From: Brachybacterium sacelli
GTDB lineage: Bacteria > Actinomycetota > Actinomycetes > Actinomycetales > Dermabacteraceae
NCBI RefSeq assembly: GCF_017876545.1
Contig: NZ_JAGIOD010000001.1
Location: forward strand, 806,001 to 870,000
Direction of reading: 5' to 3'
Length of the DNA: 64,000 bases
Both the position numbers and the translations under genes were made by a program. The notes below the pieces were generated by a model that ran no database searches, was not told where the DNA came from, and was given only the letters and a program-made list of their open reading frames with translations. Numbering within the stretch: the first letter of the stretch is position 1; every line of letters begins with the position of its first letter. Of the stretch, positions 1-8,797 are shown piece by piece.

Positions 1-359
1 ATCTTCGCGATCGTCAGGCCGATGATGAAGACGAAGACGGCGCCGATGATGTTGGGGATGAACCCGAGAGCCTGCTCGAGCATCGTGATCACGGGCGAGA
101 GCACCTGGGAGAGCTGGAAGATCCCGAGGATGATGATCAGGCCCAGCAACCACACGATCATCGAGGCGATGGTGCCGATCGAATTGCCGAGCGCAGCTCC
201 GTCCACTCCGGGGCGCCGCAGAGCGGGCACCTTCTGCGTCAGACCGGCCACGCCCTTCTTGACCACCATCGCCAGAATCGCGGTGATGATGAGGATGACG
301 ACGGCGGCGAGGACTTTCAGTCCCAGCCCCGCCCAGTCGAAGTTCGATAGGGAGTCCAC
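1..359 (-). CDS. Membrane protein of the mechanosensitive-channel/TM-helix type, 3' end cut by window edge
   Basis: Reading the minus strand from a GTG at 357-359 gives at least 119 residues beginning MDSLSNFDWAGLG. A GGAGG ribosome-binding site lies five bases upstream. Three hydrophobic segments are visible, about residues 14-36, 68-90 and 105 onward, joined by short basic loops. The pattern of long helices followed by GxxIxNxIGxI-like repeats resembles the TM-helix repeat proteins (CmpX/MscS-related) that form small-conductance channels. The C-terminal part lies outside the window, so the channel assignment rests on the N-terminal helices only. The roughly 200 bases upstream, to the end of selO, hold no other gene and presumably its promoter. 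Confidence 0.6.
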   Translation of the reverse strand, partial: MDSLSNFDWAGLGLKVLAAVVILIITAILAMVVKKGVAGLTQKVPALRRPGVDGAALGNSIGTIASMIVWLLGLIIILGIFQLSQVLSPVITMLEQALGFIPNIIGAVFVFIIGLTIAK

Positions 360-562
360 GGGATCCTCCGGAAAGTCGAGGTACGGGATGGTCGCCGATC
401 ACCAACGAGCCTGAGAGGCACGATCAGCAATCGACCAAGCAACCTTCACGGTTCCTTCACGAAGAGCATGGACTATGACGCAGATCACGTCCAGAGTTCC
501 TGGTGAGACGTGGAAAGTCGATACTTCACGGCAAAGTCGGTGTCCGAAACCTGCCGATTTCC

Positions 563-2095
563 TCAGGTCCCGCAGAAAGTCATGAAGTGCTCGCCCCCGT
601 CGCCCGGCCCGTCGAGGTGCGCATGCTCCTCACGGTGGGCGAAGGGCCGTCGCACGGCGTCCAGCAGGGTCCGCACCGGAGCGAGATCGCCGAGGTGCGC
701 GGCGCGCAACGCGGCCTCAAGGTGCACGTTGCGCGGGATGTGGACGGGGTTCGTGCACGCCATGGCCTCCCGGGCGGCGTCGGCCCGCGCCCCGGTGCCG
801 CGCAGTGCGAGCAGGCGCGCGTGCCAGGCCTCGAAGGCAGCGGGGTCGGTGCACAGGGCGGCCGGGTCGGCGTCGGTAAGGGCCCGGAAGAAGCCGGTGT
901 GGTCGATGCCCTGCTCCTCGAGGAGGGCGAAGAGGTCGGTGCCGAGGGCGCGGATCGCGGCCGCACGCTCCGCGGGCGGTCCGGCCTCGTGGGAATCGGC
1001 CGCCCAGGGGATGCCGAGCTTGGCGGCCAGGCCCCGGGTGTGAGCGTCGAGCACGTGCTGCTCGAACCCTTCGAGCACCGCGGTGGCCTGCTCGACCGCC
1101 GCGTTCGGATCCTCCTCGTCGAGCAGCTCGAGCAGCGTCTCGGCGAAGCGGGAGAGGTTCCACAGCGCGATGCCGGGCTGGTTGGCGTAGGCGTAGCGGC
1201 CGCCGCGGTCGATCGAGCTGAACACGGCGCCACCGCGATGGACATCGAGGAAGGCGCAGGGCCCGTAGTCGATGCCCTCTCCGGACAGCGCCATGTTGTC
1301 GGTGTTCATGACGCCGTGGACGAACCCCACCAGCATCCACTGCGCCACCAGCTCGGCCTGGCCGCGCATCACCGCCTCGAGCAGGGCCAGCGGCGGGTTC
1401 GCCGCCTCCCCGGCGGCCGGGTGATGGCGGGAGATCGTGTGCTCGGCCAGCGCTCTGCGCACCTCGAGGTCGTGGTGCCAGGTGGCGTGCTCGAAGGTGC
1501 CGACCCGCAGATGACTCGCCGCGACCCGCACCAGCATCGCGCCCGGTTCCGCGGTCACGCCCTGGCGGGGAGCGATCTGCTCCCCCGTGGTCAGGACCGC
1601 GAGGGCACGGGTGGTGGGGATCCCGAGAGCGTGGAGGGACTCGCCGACCACTGCCTCGCGCAGCATCGGGCCCAGCGGCGCCTTGCCGTCACCGGCTCGG
1701 GCGAAGGGGGTCGCCCCAGCACCCTTGAGGTGCAGGTCGCGCCGGCGTCCGAGGGTGTCGACGAGGTCGCCCAACAGGACGGCCCGGCCGTCGCCGAGCT
1801 GCGGGTTGGCGCTGCCGAACTGGTGACCGGCGTAGGCCTGCGCGGTGGTGAAGGGATGGACGGGGGCGTCGGCGCCGGCGGGCAGCGGACGCCCCTGGCC
1901 GTCGAGCCGCCCGCTCAGCAGGGCGAGACCTTCGGCGCTGCGCAGGTGGTCGGCGTCGTAGCCGAGTTCGGCGGCGAGGTCCTCGTTCAGCCAGGCCAGC
2001 TCGGGGTGCGGGGCGGCCTCGGCCTGCCAGGGGACGGACAGCTCCGGGACCGCGGCGGCATAGCTCTGGTGAAGCACCGGACCATTCATGGGCAT
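563..2095 (-). CDS. selO: Protein adenylyltransferase SelO (YdiU/UPF0061 family)
   Basis: A 510-residue protein of the SelO pseudokinase-fold family, which transfers AMP from ATP to hydroxyl side chains of proteins and is linked to redox stress. Conserved stretches are visible: GDGRAVLLGDL, LKGAGATPFAR, GPMLREAVVGE, the catalytic-loop-like HGVMNTDNM, DYGPCAF, and the C-terminal FCGT with the family's terminal cysteine. Length is complete for the shorter bacterial SelO type. An in-frame ATG also exists at 2116, but the ATG at 2095 has AGGA eight bases upstream and was preferred; a further one at 2089 is possible. It is divergent from the ROK regulator that follows. Confidence 0.9.
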   Translation of the reverse strand: MPMNGPVLHQSYAAAVPELSVPWQAEAAPHPELAWLNEDLAAELGYDADHLRSAEGLALLSGRLDGQGRPLPAGADAPVHPFTTAQAYAGHQFGSANPQLGDGRAVLLGDLVDTLGRRRDLHLKGAGATPFARAGDGKAPLGPMLREAVVGESLHALGIPTTRALAVLTTGEQIAPRQGVTAEPGAMLVRVAASHLRVGTFEHATWHHDLEVRRALAEHTISRHHPAAGEAANPPLALLEAVMRGQAELVAQWMLVGFVHGVMNTDNMALSGEGIDYGPCAFLDVHRGGAVFSSIDRGGRYAYANQPGIALWNLSRFAETLLELLDEEDPNAAVEQATAVLEGFEQHVLDAHTRGLAAKLGIPWAADSHEAGPPAERAAAIRALGTDLFALLEEQGIDHTGFFRALTDADPAALCTDPAAFEAWHARLLALRGTGARADAAREAMACTNPVHIPRNVHLEAALRAAHLGDLAPVRTLLDAVRRPFAHREEHAHLDGPGDGGEHFMTFCGT

Positions 2096-2241
2096 CCCTC
2101 GCTTCCTGTCCTCCACGCTACCGCGCGCTGCGCGTGGGCCCTTGACACCGCTCGAGGACGGGCGAAGACTGGACCTCTATTGTGCAACCGGGTTTCATAA
2201 CAGCGCGCCGGCTGCCGGGACCACGAGGGCGAGGGAGCTCG

Positions 2242-3438
2242 ATGAGGACGGCCGACGACGGCGCACCCGCTGCGCGCCCCGACCCGCGACCCGGGACGGC
2301 GGTGCGCCAGGGCAATGCCCGGGACTGCGTGCTCGCACTGCGCGAGGCCACCTCCGCCCTGACCATCGGCGAGATCGCCGCCCGCACCACCCTCTCCCGC
2401 CCCACGGTCGAGAACGTCCTGCACGACCTCCTCGCGGTCGGCACGATCTTCCGTGCACCCCTGGCCGAGGACCGCTCCGGCCGGCCCGGGCGCCCCGCCC
2501 GCCGCTTCGCCCTCGATCCCTCGGCGGCGACCGTCGCGGCCCTCGACCTCGGCGAGCGCACCGTGAGCTGCCTGGTCACCGACGCCCTCGGCGACGTGCT
2601 CACCCGAAGCACGGTGGGGGTCGAGGCCGGTGACCACCTCACCGCGATCGAGCAGGCCCTCGGGCGCACGGGCCACCGACCCGACGTGATCGGCCTCGCG
2701 GTGCCGGGCATCCTCGCCGCGGACGGGCGCCTCGCGCGCAGCCTCGCGCTGGAGGATCTCGTCGGCCGCGACCTCGCCGCAGACGTGGCCCGACGCCTGG
2801 ACTGCCCGGCCGTGGTCGAGAACGACATCAAGCTCGCCGCGCTCGCCGAGCGCCATCTGGGCCCGCCCGCCGACTCCATCGCCTACCTGCAGATCGGCCA
2901 TCGCCTCTCGGTGGCCCTCATCGTGGACGGGGTGATTCTGCAGGGCAGCCACCGGCTGGCCGGCGAGCTCGGCAGCCAGCGCGGGATGCGCTGGACCAGC
3001 ACCTCGTATCGCGGACGGCTGACCTGGTCCACCGGGGACGAGGCGAAGCCCCTGCTGGAACGGGCGGCGGCCGGGGAGGATGCCGCGAGGGACGAGATCG
3101 AGGAGTTCTGCGCCGAGATCGCGCCGCGGCTGGCCACCGTGCTGCTGACGGTCGATCCCGAGCTGGTGGTCGTCGGCGGCGGCCTGTCGCGGGAGGGCGA
3201 GACCCTGCTCGCTCCGCTGCGCAGCAGCCTCCACCATCTGCTGATGACCCCCGAGAAGCCCCAGGTGGTGGCCGCCAGGCTGCGCCGGGACGGGTCTCTC
3301 GTCGGCGCGCTCGGCCGGGCCTTCGAGCACGGCTCCGGCCACGTCGCCGGGGTGCCGGGGGTGCCCGCGCCGTGGCAGCGCTTCCTCACCCTCCCCGCAC
3401 CGCCCGACGCCGCGGAGCCGTCGGCCGCCGCTCCCTGA
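2242..3438 (+). CDS. ROK-family transcriptional regulator
   Basis: A 398-residue protein with an N-terminal winged-helix segment (about residues 25-80, TIGEIAARTTLSRPTVENVL) followed by a ROK sugar-kinase-like domain (residues about 95-385). The VENDIKLAALAE segment matches the ROK acidic loop. The usual ROK zinc motif CxCGxxGC is missing; the equivalent region reads GELGSQRGMRWTS, so it probably acts only as a sugar-sensing repressor and not as a kinase. The ATG at 2242 follows GAGGGA; an upstream in-frame ATG at 2182 lacks a binding site. A TTGACA sits at 2142-2147 in the divergent region with selO. It heads the plus-strand sugar-catabolism set and likely controls it (inference). Confidence 0.85.
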   Translation: MRTADDGAPAARPDPRPGTAVRQGNARDCVLALREATSALTIGEIAARTTLSRPTVENVLHDLLAVGTIFRAPLAEDRSGRPGRPARRFALDPSAATVAALDLGERTVSCLVTDALGDVLTRSTVGVEAGDHLTAIEQALGRTGHRPDVIGLAVPGILAADGRLARSLALEDLVGRDLAADVARRLDCPAVVENDIKLAALAERHLGPPADSIAYLQIGHRLSVALIVDGVILQGSHRLAGELGSQRGMRWTSTSYRGRLTWSTGDEAKPLLERAAAGEDAARDEIEEFCAEIAPRLATVLLTVDPELVVVGGGLSREGETLLAPLRSSLHHLLMTPEKPQVVAARLRRDGSLVGALGRAFEHGSGHVAGVPGVPAPWQRFLTLPAPPDAAEPSAAAP

Positions 3439-3505
3439 CCGCCGCGGCCGTCCCCGCATTCGACCACCGACCAGAACCCACCGACCACGATCGCGAAGGA
3501 TCCTC

Positions 3506-4402
3506 ATGACCACCGGCATCAGCCTCGGCTTCAGCTCCTACAGCTTCCATTCCCAGATCTCCACCGGCGCGATGACCCTTCCGCAGGTGATCGACTGGGT
3601 GGCGGCCCACGACGGCGAACACCTCGAGCTCGCCTCCCTCGGCGACAGCCCGGACGCCACGATCCCGAACATCGCCTCCGATCCGGCCTACGTCGACCAG
3701 ATCCGCGCAGCCGCGGAGAGGGCGGGGGTGACGCTGTCCACCCTGGCGATCGGCGCGAACTTCTTCACCGACGACACCGAGGAGCTCGCCGCGCAGATCG
3801 ACCGCGTGAAGGCCCACGTGGACCTCGCCGACCGCCTCGGGATCCGCCAGATGCGGCACGACGTGGTCGCCCACGCCGGGCTCTCCGGCGACGACACCCC
3901 GCTGTTCGAGCAGGCGCTGGCTCCGATCGTCGCGGCGAGCACGGAGATCGCGCAGTACGCCGCGACCAAGGGGGTCACCACCAGCCTCGAGAACCACGGC
4001 TTCTTCGTGCAGGCCGCGGACCGCGTGCGCCGGATCGTCCAGGCCGTCGACGAGCCGAACTTCCGCACCACGCTGGACGTGGGCAACTTCGTGTGCGTCG
4101 ACGAGGATCCCACCGTCTCGGTCCCGCAGAACCTGCCCTACGCGATGGTCGTCCACCTCAAGGACTTCTACATCCGACCGGCCGACGCCGATCCCGGCGA
4201 GGGCTGGTTCCGAAGCCGCGGCGGCAAGCACCTGCGCGGCGCGGTGGTCGGCAACGGCGACATCGACCTGCGCTCGGTGGCCCGTTCGATCACCGACTCC
4301 GGCTACACCGGATTCGTCTCGATCGAGTTCGAGGGCTGGGAGGACTGCCTGCTGGGCTGCGAGCGCGGCCTCGCGAACGCCCGCCGTCTGCTCGGCCTCT
4401 GA
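3506..4402 (+). CDS. Sugar phosphate isomerase/epimerase (TIM barrel, AP-endonuclease-2 family)
   Basis: A 298-residue xylose-isomerase-like TIM-barrel protein. Metal-binding residues expected for the family are visible along the barrel: the Glu in TSLENHG, the Asp in TTLDVGNF, the His in VVHLKDF and the terminal Glu in VSIEFEG. Relatives isomerise or epimerise sugars or inositol derivatives. The exact substrate cannot be read from sequence. The start ATG follows GAAGGA. It lies 67 bases after the ROK regulator and 113 bases before an oxidoreductase, consistent with one catabolic transcription unit. Confidence 0.85.
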   Translation: MTTGISLGFSSYSFHSQISTGAMTLPQVIDWVAAHDGEHLELASLGDSPDATIPNIASDPAYVDQIRAAAERAGVTLSTLAIGANFFTDDTEELAAQIDRVKAHVDLADRLGIRQMRHDVVAHAGLSGDDTPLFEQALAPIVAASTEIAQYAATKGVTTSLENHGFFVQAADRVRRIVQAVDEPNFRTTLDVGNFVCVDEDPTVSVPQNLPYAMVVHLKDFYIRPADADPGEGWFRSRGGKHLRGAVVGNGDIDLRSVARSITDSGYTGFVSIEFEGWEDCLLGCERGLANARRLLGL

Positions 4403-4515
4403 TCCTCCGCACCTGCGGGCCCGCCCGCACCGCCCACACCCCCTGAGCCACCCGCACCTGCGAGACCACCCTCACCCCGAACGATCGGCCTCACGGCCGG
4501 AAGGACACCCCACTC

Positions 4516-5577
4516 ATGACGAAGTTCCGAGTCGGCGTCATCGGCGCCGGAAGCATCGCCCAGTCCCACCTGACCGCCTACGCCGAGAATCCCGATGTCG
4601 AGCTCATCGCCGTCGCCGACATGAACCTCGACCGGGCGCAGTCCGTGGCCGACCGCTTCGGCGCGAAGCGGGCCTATGCCGACCCCCACGAGCTGCTGGC
4701 CGACGCCGAGATCGACGCGGTGAGCATCTGCACCTGGAACAACTCCCACGCCACCTGGGCGATCGCCGCGATCGAGGCCGACAAGCACGTGCTGGTCGAG
4801 AAGCCGATCGCCCGCACCCTGGCTGAGGCGCTCGAGATCCAGAAGACCGCCGAGGCTCGTGACCGGGTGGTGCAGGTCGGGTTCGTACGCCGTCACTCCC
4901 CCAACTGCCAGGTGCTGAAGTCCTTCATCGACGCCGACGAGCTGGGCGAGATCTACTACGCCAAGGCCAGCTGCCTGCGCCGGGTGGGCAACCCCGGTGG
5001 CTGGTTCGCCGACAAGGACATCGCCGGCGGCGGCCCGCTGCTGGACATCGGCATCCACGTGCTGGACCTGTGCTGGTACCTCATGGGGTCCCCGAAGGTG
5101 GTCTCGGTCAGCGGCAACACCTACGACAAGCTGGGCAACCGCGCGAACGTCACCACCATGCCGCGCTACAAGGCCGCCGATTACGATCCCAGCCGCAACA
5201 CCGTCGAGGACCTGGCCAATGCCGTGATCCGCTTCGAGAACGGGGCCTCGCTGCTGCTGGACTGCTCCTACTCGCTGCACGCCACGAAGGATTCGATCGA
5301 CGTGTCCGTCTACGGCGAGAAGGGCGGCGCGGAGCTCGAGCCGGCCCTGCACATCGCCACCGAGATGCACGACTCGGTGGTCAACATCGAACCGCAGATC
5401 GCCTCGCGGACCTTCGAGTTCGGGCTCGGCTTCGCGAACGAGATCCAGAACTTCGTGGACGCCGGGCTCGGGCGGGCCGAGTCGGTCGCGCCGGCCTGGC
5501 ACGGCGTGGAGATCGTGCGGATCCTGGAGGCGATCTACGAATCGGCCGAGCTGGGGAGAGAGGTCGCGATCGCCTGA
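4516..5577 (+). CDS. Gfo/Idh/MocA family NAD(P)-dependent oxidoreductase
   Basis: A 353-residue protein. The N-terminal Rossmann fold starts GVIGAGSIAQSH (dinucleotide-binding GxGxxA/S), and the family signature EKP occurs in HVLVEKPIA near residue 97. The C-terminal alpha/beta substrate domain carries GGGPLLDIGIHVLDL, where the family's catalytic His lies. Members oxidise sugars or inositols or their derivatives with NAD(P). With the isomerase upstream and the FdhA-like enzyme downstream it forms a carbohydrate/polyol oxidation module. The ATG follows GGAAGGA. Confidence 0.88.
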   Translation: MTKFRVGVIGAGSIAQSHLTAYAENPDVELIAVADMNLDRAQSVADRFGAKRAYADPHELLADAEIDAVSICTWNNSHATWAIAAIEADKHVLVEKPIARTLAEALEIQKTAEARDRVVQVGFVRRHSPNCQVLKSFIDADELGEIYYAKASCLRRVGNPGGWFADKDIAGGGPLLDIGIHVLDLCWYLMGSPKVVSVSGNTYDKLGNRANVTTMPRYKAADYDPSRNTVEDLANAVIRFENGASLLLDCSYSLHATKDSIDVSVYGEKGGAELEPALHIATEMHDSVVNIEPQIASRTFEFGLGFANEIQNFVDAGLGRAESVAPAWHGVEIVRILEAIYESAELGREVAIA

Positions 5578-5691
5578 CCTGCGGCCCCATTGACTTCGCG
5601 GGGCGCGCCGCCGAGGCTGGGGGCGTGGAGGTCACCGCACCGGGACCCCCGGCGGCGGGATGACCCCCCGAGCGGGCAAGGAGGCCTCATC

Positions 5692-6918
5692 ATGTCCAGC
5701 AATCGCGCCGTCGCCTATCAGGGCCCGGGGAAGGTCGAGGTCATCGACATCGACTACCCCGGCTACGAGCTGAAGGACGGGCCGGGGGTCAACCCGGACA
5801 ACGTCGGCAGGAAGCTGCCGCACGCTGCGATCCTCAAGGTGGTCACCACCAACATCTGCGGGTCGGACCAGCACATGGTGCGCGGCCGGACCACGGCACC
5901 CGAGGGTCTCGTGCTCGGCCACGAGATCACCGGCGAGGTGGTCGAGACCGGTCCCGGCGTCGAGTTCATCGTCGAGGGCGACCTCGTCTCGGTGCCCTTC
6001 AACATCTCCTGCGGACGCTGCGTCATGTGCAAGACGCAGCGCACCGAGATCTGCCTGAACGTCAATCCCGACCGCCCCGGCAGCGCCTACGGCTACGTGG
6101 ACATGGGCGGCTGGGTCGGCGGCCAGGCCGAGTACGTGCTGGTCCCCTACGCCGACTGGAACCTGCTGAAGTTCCCCGACAAGGACCGGGCCATGGAGAA
6201 GATCCTCGATCTGACCATGCTCTCGGACATCTTCCCCACCGGGTTCCACGGGGCGTACACGGCGGGCGTGGGCCCCGGCTCCTCCGTGTACATCGCCGGT
6301 GCCGGTCCGGTGGGCACCGCGGCGGCCGTGGGTGCCCAGCTGCTCGGTGCCGCGGTGGTCATCGTGGCGGACATGAACGCCGATCGCCTCGCCAACGCCG
6401 AGCGGTTCGGCTGCGAGACGATCGACGTCTCCCAGGAGGACCCGCGCGAAGGCATCGCCCGCATCCTGGGCCGCGAGGAGGTCGACGCCGGCGTCGACGC
6501 CGTCGGCTTCGAGGCACGCGGCCACGGCAAGGAAGCTCAGGAGGCTCCGGCCACGGTGCTGAACACGCTCATGGACGTCACGGCGGCGGGAGGTGCGCTC
6601 GGCATCCCCGGCCTGTACGTCACCGGCGACCCGGGCGGGGTGGACGAGGCGGCCCAGCAGGGCTCACTGTCGCTGCGCCTCGGCCTGGGCTGGGCAAAGG
6701 CGCTGTCGTTCACCACCGGACAGTGCCCCGTGATGACCTACCACCGCCGGCTGATGGAGGCGATCCTGCACGACAAGGTGCGGATCGCCGACGCCGTGAA
6801 CGCGACCGCGATCTCCCTGGACGACGCCCCGCAGGGCTATGCCGCCTTCGATGCGGGCGTGGCGAAGAAGTACGTCATCGACCCGCACGGCATGACCGGG
6901 AAGGTCCAGGCGGCATGA
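5692..6918 (+). CDS. fdhA: Glutathione-independent formaldehyde dehydrogenase-type zinc alcohol dehydrogenase
   Basis: A 408-residue medium-chain dehydrogenase closely resembling the glutathione-independent, NAD-dependent formaldehyde dehydrogenase of Pseudomonas putida, from the N-terminal NRAVAYQGPGKVEV through TNICGSDQHMVRGRTTAPEG and LGHEITGEV to DAVGFEARGHG. Catalytic-zinc ligands Cys (NICGSD) and His-Glu (GHE) are present, and the structural-zinc loop SCGRCVMCKTQRTEIC has four cysteines. GAGPVG is the NAD-binding turn. The family oxidises formaldehyde to formate, or acts as an aldehyde dismutase. The ATG at 5692 follows AAGGAGG; the frame is open further upstream but without a good start. 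It ends the sugar-oxidation set and is followed by a long hairpin. Confidence 0.88.
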   Translation: MSSNRAVAYQGPGKVEVIDIDYPGYELKDGPGVNPDNVGRKLPHAAILKVVTTNICGSDQHMVRGRTTAPEGLVLGHEITGEVVETGPGVEFIVEGDLVSVPFNISCGRCVMCKTQRTEICLNVNPDRPGSAYGYVDMGGWVGGQAEYVLVPYADWNLLKFPDKDRAMEKILDLTMLSDIFPTGFHGAYTAGVGPGSSVYIAGAGPVGTAAAVGAQLLGAAVVIVADMNADRLANAERFGCETIDVSQEDPREGIARILGREEVDAGVDAVGFEARGHGKEAQEAPATVLNTLMDVTAAGGALGIPGLYVTGDPGGVDEAAQQGSLSLRLGLGWAKALSFTTGQCPVMTYHRRLMEAILHDKVRIADAVNATAISLDDAPQGYAAFDAGVAKKYVIDPHGMTGKVQAA

Positions 6919-6976
6919 GGCCGACGCCGGAGCCCGACCCGGGGCTCGCGGCGTAAACGGCGGGGACGGCCCGAGA

Positions 6977-7034
6977 AGGATCGCCGCCTGGGGACCGATG
7001 TGCACGGGAACATCGGTCCCCAGGCGGCGATCCT
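6977..7034. terminator. 25-bp perfect inverted repeat (probable bidirectional terminator)
   Basis: Arms 6977-7001 and 7010-7034 are perfect reverse complements, 25 bp each, with an 8-base loop GCACGGGA. There is no T-run on either side. It lies 58 bases after the fdhA stop and before the NYN gene. Long hairpins without a U-tract are common 3' ends in actinobacteria; termination is inferred. Confidence 0.65.
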
Positions 7035-7118
7035 GCATGCCAGGCCCGACGCAGGCCGGACCCCGGTCGGGAACAGCACAGGCGACCGCCGGCGGCACGT
7101 CGGCCCCGCGCGAGCGCG

Positions 7119-7124
7119 TAGTGT
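7119..7124 (+). promoter_or_regulatory. -10 box placing the transcript start on the NYN start codon
   Basis: TAGTGT ends six bases before the ATG at 7131, and no purine-rich binding site lies between. This is the spacing expected for a leaderless mRNA. Confidence 0.45.
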
Positions 7125-7130
7125 CGAGCC

Positions 7131-7679
7131 ATGACAGATCGCACCACGTACCTCCTGGTGGACGGCGAGAACATCGACGCCACGCTCGGCATCTCCGTCC
7201 TCGGGCGCCGCCCCCAGCCGGAGGAGCGGCCCCGCTGGAACAAGCTGCTCCATCACGCGGAGGTCACGTGGGACCAGCCCGTCCGGGGTCTGTTCTTCCT
7301 CGCCGTCGGCGACAGCCTGCCCTCCGGCTTCGTGCAGGCGCTGATCGCCCTCGGGTACAAGACCATCCCGCTGCGCGGCGAGGGCAAGGTCGTCGACATC
7401 GCCATCCAGCGCACCGCCGAGGCGCTCGCGTCCCGTCCGGCCGACGTCATGCTGGTCAGCCACGACCGCGACTTCGTCCCGCAGATGGAGGACCTGGCCG
7501 CGGAGGTCGACCGCCGCACCGCCGTGGTCGGCTTCCGCGAGTTCATGGCCACGGACCTGCAGGAGATCCCGGGGATCGAGTTCCACGACCTCGAGTACGA
7601 CGTCGCGGCGTTCACCAGTCGGCTGCCGCGGGTGCGGATCATCGACATCGACGAGTTCGATCCGCTCGAGTTCATCTGA
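7131..7679 (+). CDS. NYN-domain (PIN-like) protein, DUF88/LabA type
   Basis: A 182-residue single-domain protein. The N-terminal TYLLVDGENIDATLG carries the first conserved Asp of the NYN fold, a predicted nuclease fold related to PIN domains. ADVMLVSHDRDFVPQMEDLA carries the second acidic cluster. RNA cleavage or processing is the usual prediction for the family; the substrate is unknown. The acidic C-terminus IIDIDEFDPLEFI is conserved in actinobacterial relatives (from memory). No Shine-Dalgarno sequence precedes the ATG, which instead lies seven bases past a -10-like box. It is a single gene convergent with the quinone reductase. Confidence 0.8.
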   Translation: MTDRTTYLLVDGENIDATLGISVLGRRPQPEERPRWNKLLHHAEVTWDQPVRGLFFLAVGDSLPSGFVQALIALGYKTIPLRGEGKVVDIAIQRTAEALASRPADVMLVSHDRDFVPQMEDLAAEVDRRTAVVGFREFMATDLQEIPGIEFHDLEYDVAAFTSRLPRVRIIDIDEFDPLEFI

Positions 7680-7712
7680 GGCCGCTGCGGGGTCGCCCGC
7701 CGCCGCAACACC

Positions 7713-8657
7713 TCAGGCCGTGAGGTCCAGCACGAGCCGCCCACGGACGCCTCCGGCCTCGAGCCGGCGGTGCGCCTCGGAGGCCTCGGCCGCAGGCAGC
7801 ACGTCGGCCACGCGCAGGGTGAGCACTCCCTGCTCGGCGAGGTCGCGCAGGGAGGCGAGCATCTCGCGTTCCTCCGCGACGTCGTGGACCATGACGGGTT
7901 CGACGCGCAGTCCACGCTCGCCCTCGCCCCGGTAACCGCGGAAGGTGGCCACCGCACTGCCGTCGGCGACGGCCGGCAGCACCTGCGCGGACTGGATGGA
8001 CGCGTCGGCCAATGCGTCGACACCCTGCGGCACGACCTCGCGGATCCGCTCGGCGACGTCCTCCCCGCGGCGCACGACGACGTCGGCCCCGAGGGTGCGG
8101 ACCAGCTCCTCGTCCTGCTCCGCCGCATCGGCGACCACCGTGAGCCCGTCGGCCCGCGCCAGCTGGATCAGGTACCCGCCGAGGGTGCCCGCCGCGCCGG
8201 TCACGGCCAGGGTCTGCCCCGCCTCCAGGGCGAGCAGGTCCAGAGCGTGTCGTGCGGTGAGCGCGTTCATCGGCAGCGTCGCAGCCTCCGCGTCCGAGGC
8301 ACCCGATGGGGCCCGGACCACCGATCCCACCGGCAGCACGATCTCCTCGCGGTAGGCGCCGTGGGCGCCGGAGGGCGTGACGATGCCGACCACGCGGTCG
8401 CCGACGGCCAGACCGGCCTCGCCGTCCGCCCCGAGCTCCGCGACGATCCCGGCGACGTCCATGCCGGGGACGTCTCCGGGCCCCTCCGCCTGCGTCGTGG
8501 TCGCGCGAGCTCCGCTTCGCACCCCGATGTCGGTGGGGCTCACCGCTGCAGCGCTCACCCGTACCCGGAGGGTCCCGGGCTCGAGCTCCTCGCCGGGGAC
8601 GTCGATCTCGTGCAGGGCCTCAGGGCCTCCGTACCGTGTCACTCCGATGGCTCGCAT
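7713..8657 (-). CDS. NADP-dependent oxidoreductase, quinone-reductase (zeta-crystallin) type
   Basis: A 314-residue medium-chain reductase starting MRAIGVTRYGGPEALHEIDVP. The N-terminal GroES-like domain carries the MDVAG signature and has no zinc-ligand cysteines. The nucleotide-binding segment is LAVTGAAGTLGGYLIQLA. Such zinc-free members reduce quinones or alpha,beta-unsaturated carbonyls with NADPH. The ATG has AGGAG five to eight bases upstream. It is divergent from the aldehyde dehydrogenase, with about 140 bases between the two starts. Confidence 0.85.
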   Translation of the reverse strand: MRAIGVTRYGGPEALHEIDVPGEELEPGTLRVRVSAAAVSPTDIGVRSGARATTTQAEGPGDVPGMDVAGIVAELGADGEAGLAVGDRVVGIVTPSGAHGAYREEIVLPVGSVVRAPSGASDAEAATLPMNALTARHALDLLALEAGQTLAVTGAAGTLGGYLIQLARADGLTVVADAAEQDEELVRTLGADVVVRRGEDVAERIREVVPQGVDALADASIQSAQVLPAVADGSAVATFRGYRGEGERGLRVEPVMVHDVAEEREMLASLRDLAEQGVLTLRVADVLPAAEASEAHRRLEAGGVRGRLVLDLTA

Positions 8658-8736
8658 ATCTCCTGCCTAGCACCGCCGCCGAGGCCGGGCAACAGACACG
8701 GACCACCTGGTCGCCGCCGGCCGACGCGACTCCTGA

Positions 8737-8769
8737 ACCGGCGACCGATCGGACGGTCCCCTGTACAGG
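8737..8769 (+). promoter_or_regulatory. Shared 21-bp element, copy 1, followed by CCCCTGTAC
   Basis: A 21-bp quasi-palindrome at 8737-8757 (starts ACCGGCGACC, centre CCGATCGG, ends GGACGGT) is followed at 8758 by CCCCTGTACAGG. The same 21 bp recur exactly at 11900-11920. The element ends 28 bases before the aldehyde dehydrogenase ATG, so it lies in its promoter or leader. Confidence 0.6.
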
Positions 8770-8797
8770 CCGGGCCGCGGGGCCCGAGGGTGGCGGC

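Noticed and set aside
503..2200. Long open frame (565 codons) opposite selO
   Set aside because: Antisense to a full, motif-bearing SelO gene; composition (Gly/Arg/Val-rich, no motif) is typical of high-GC shadow frames.
6977..7034. Insertion-sequence ends
   Set aside because: Only 8 bp separate the arms and there is no transposase.
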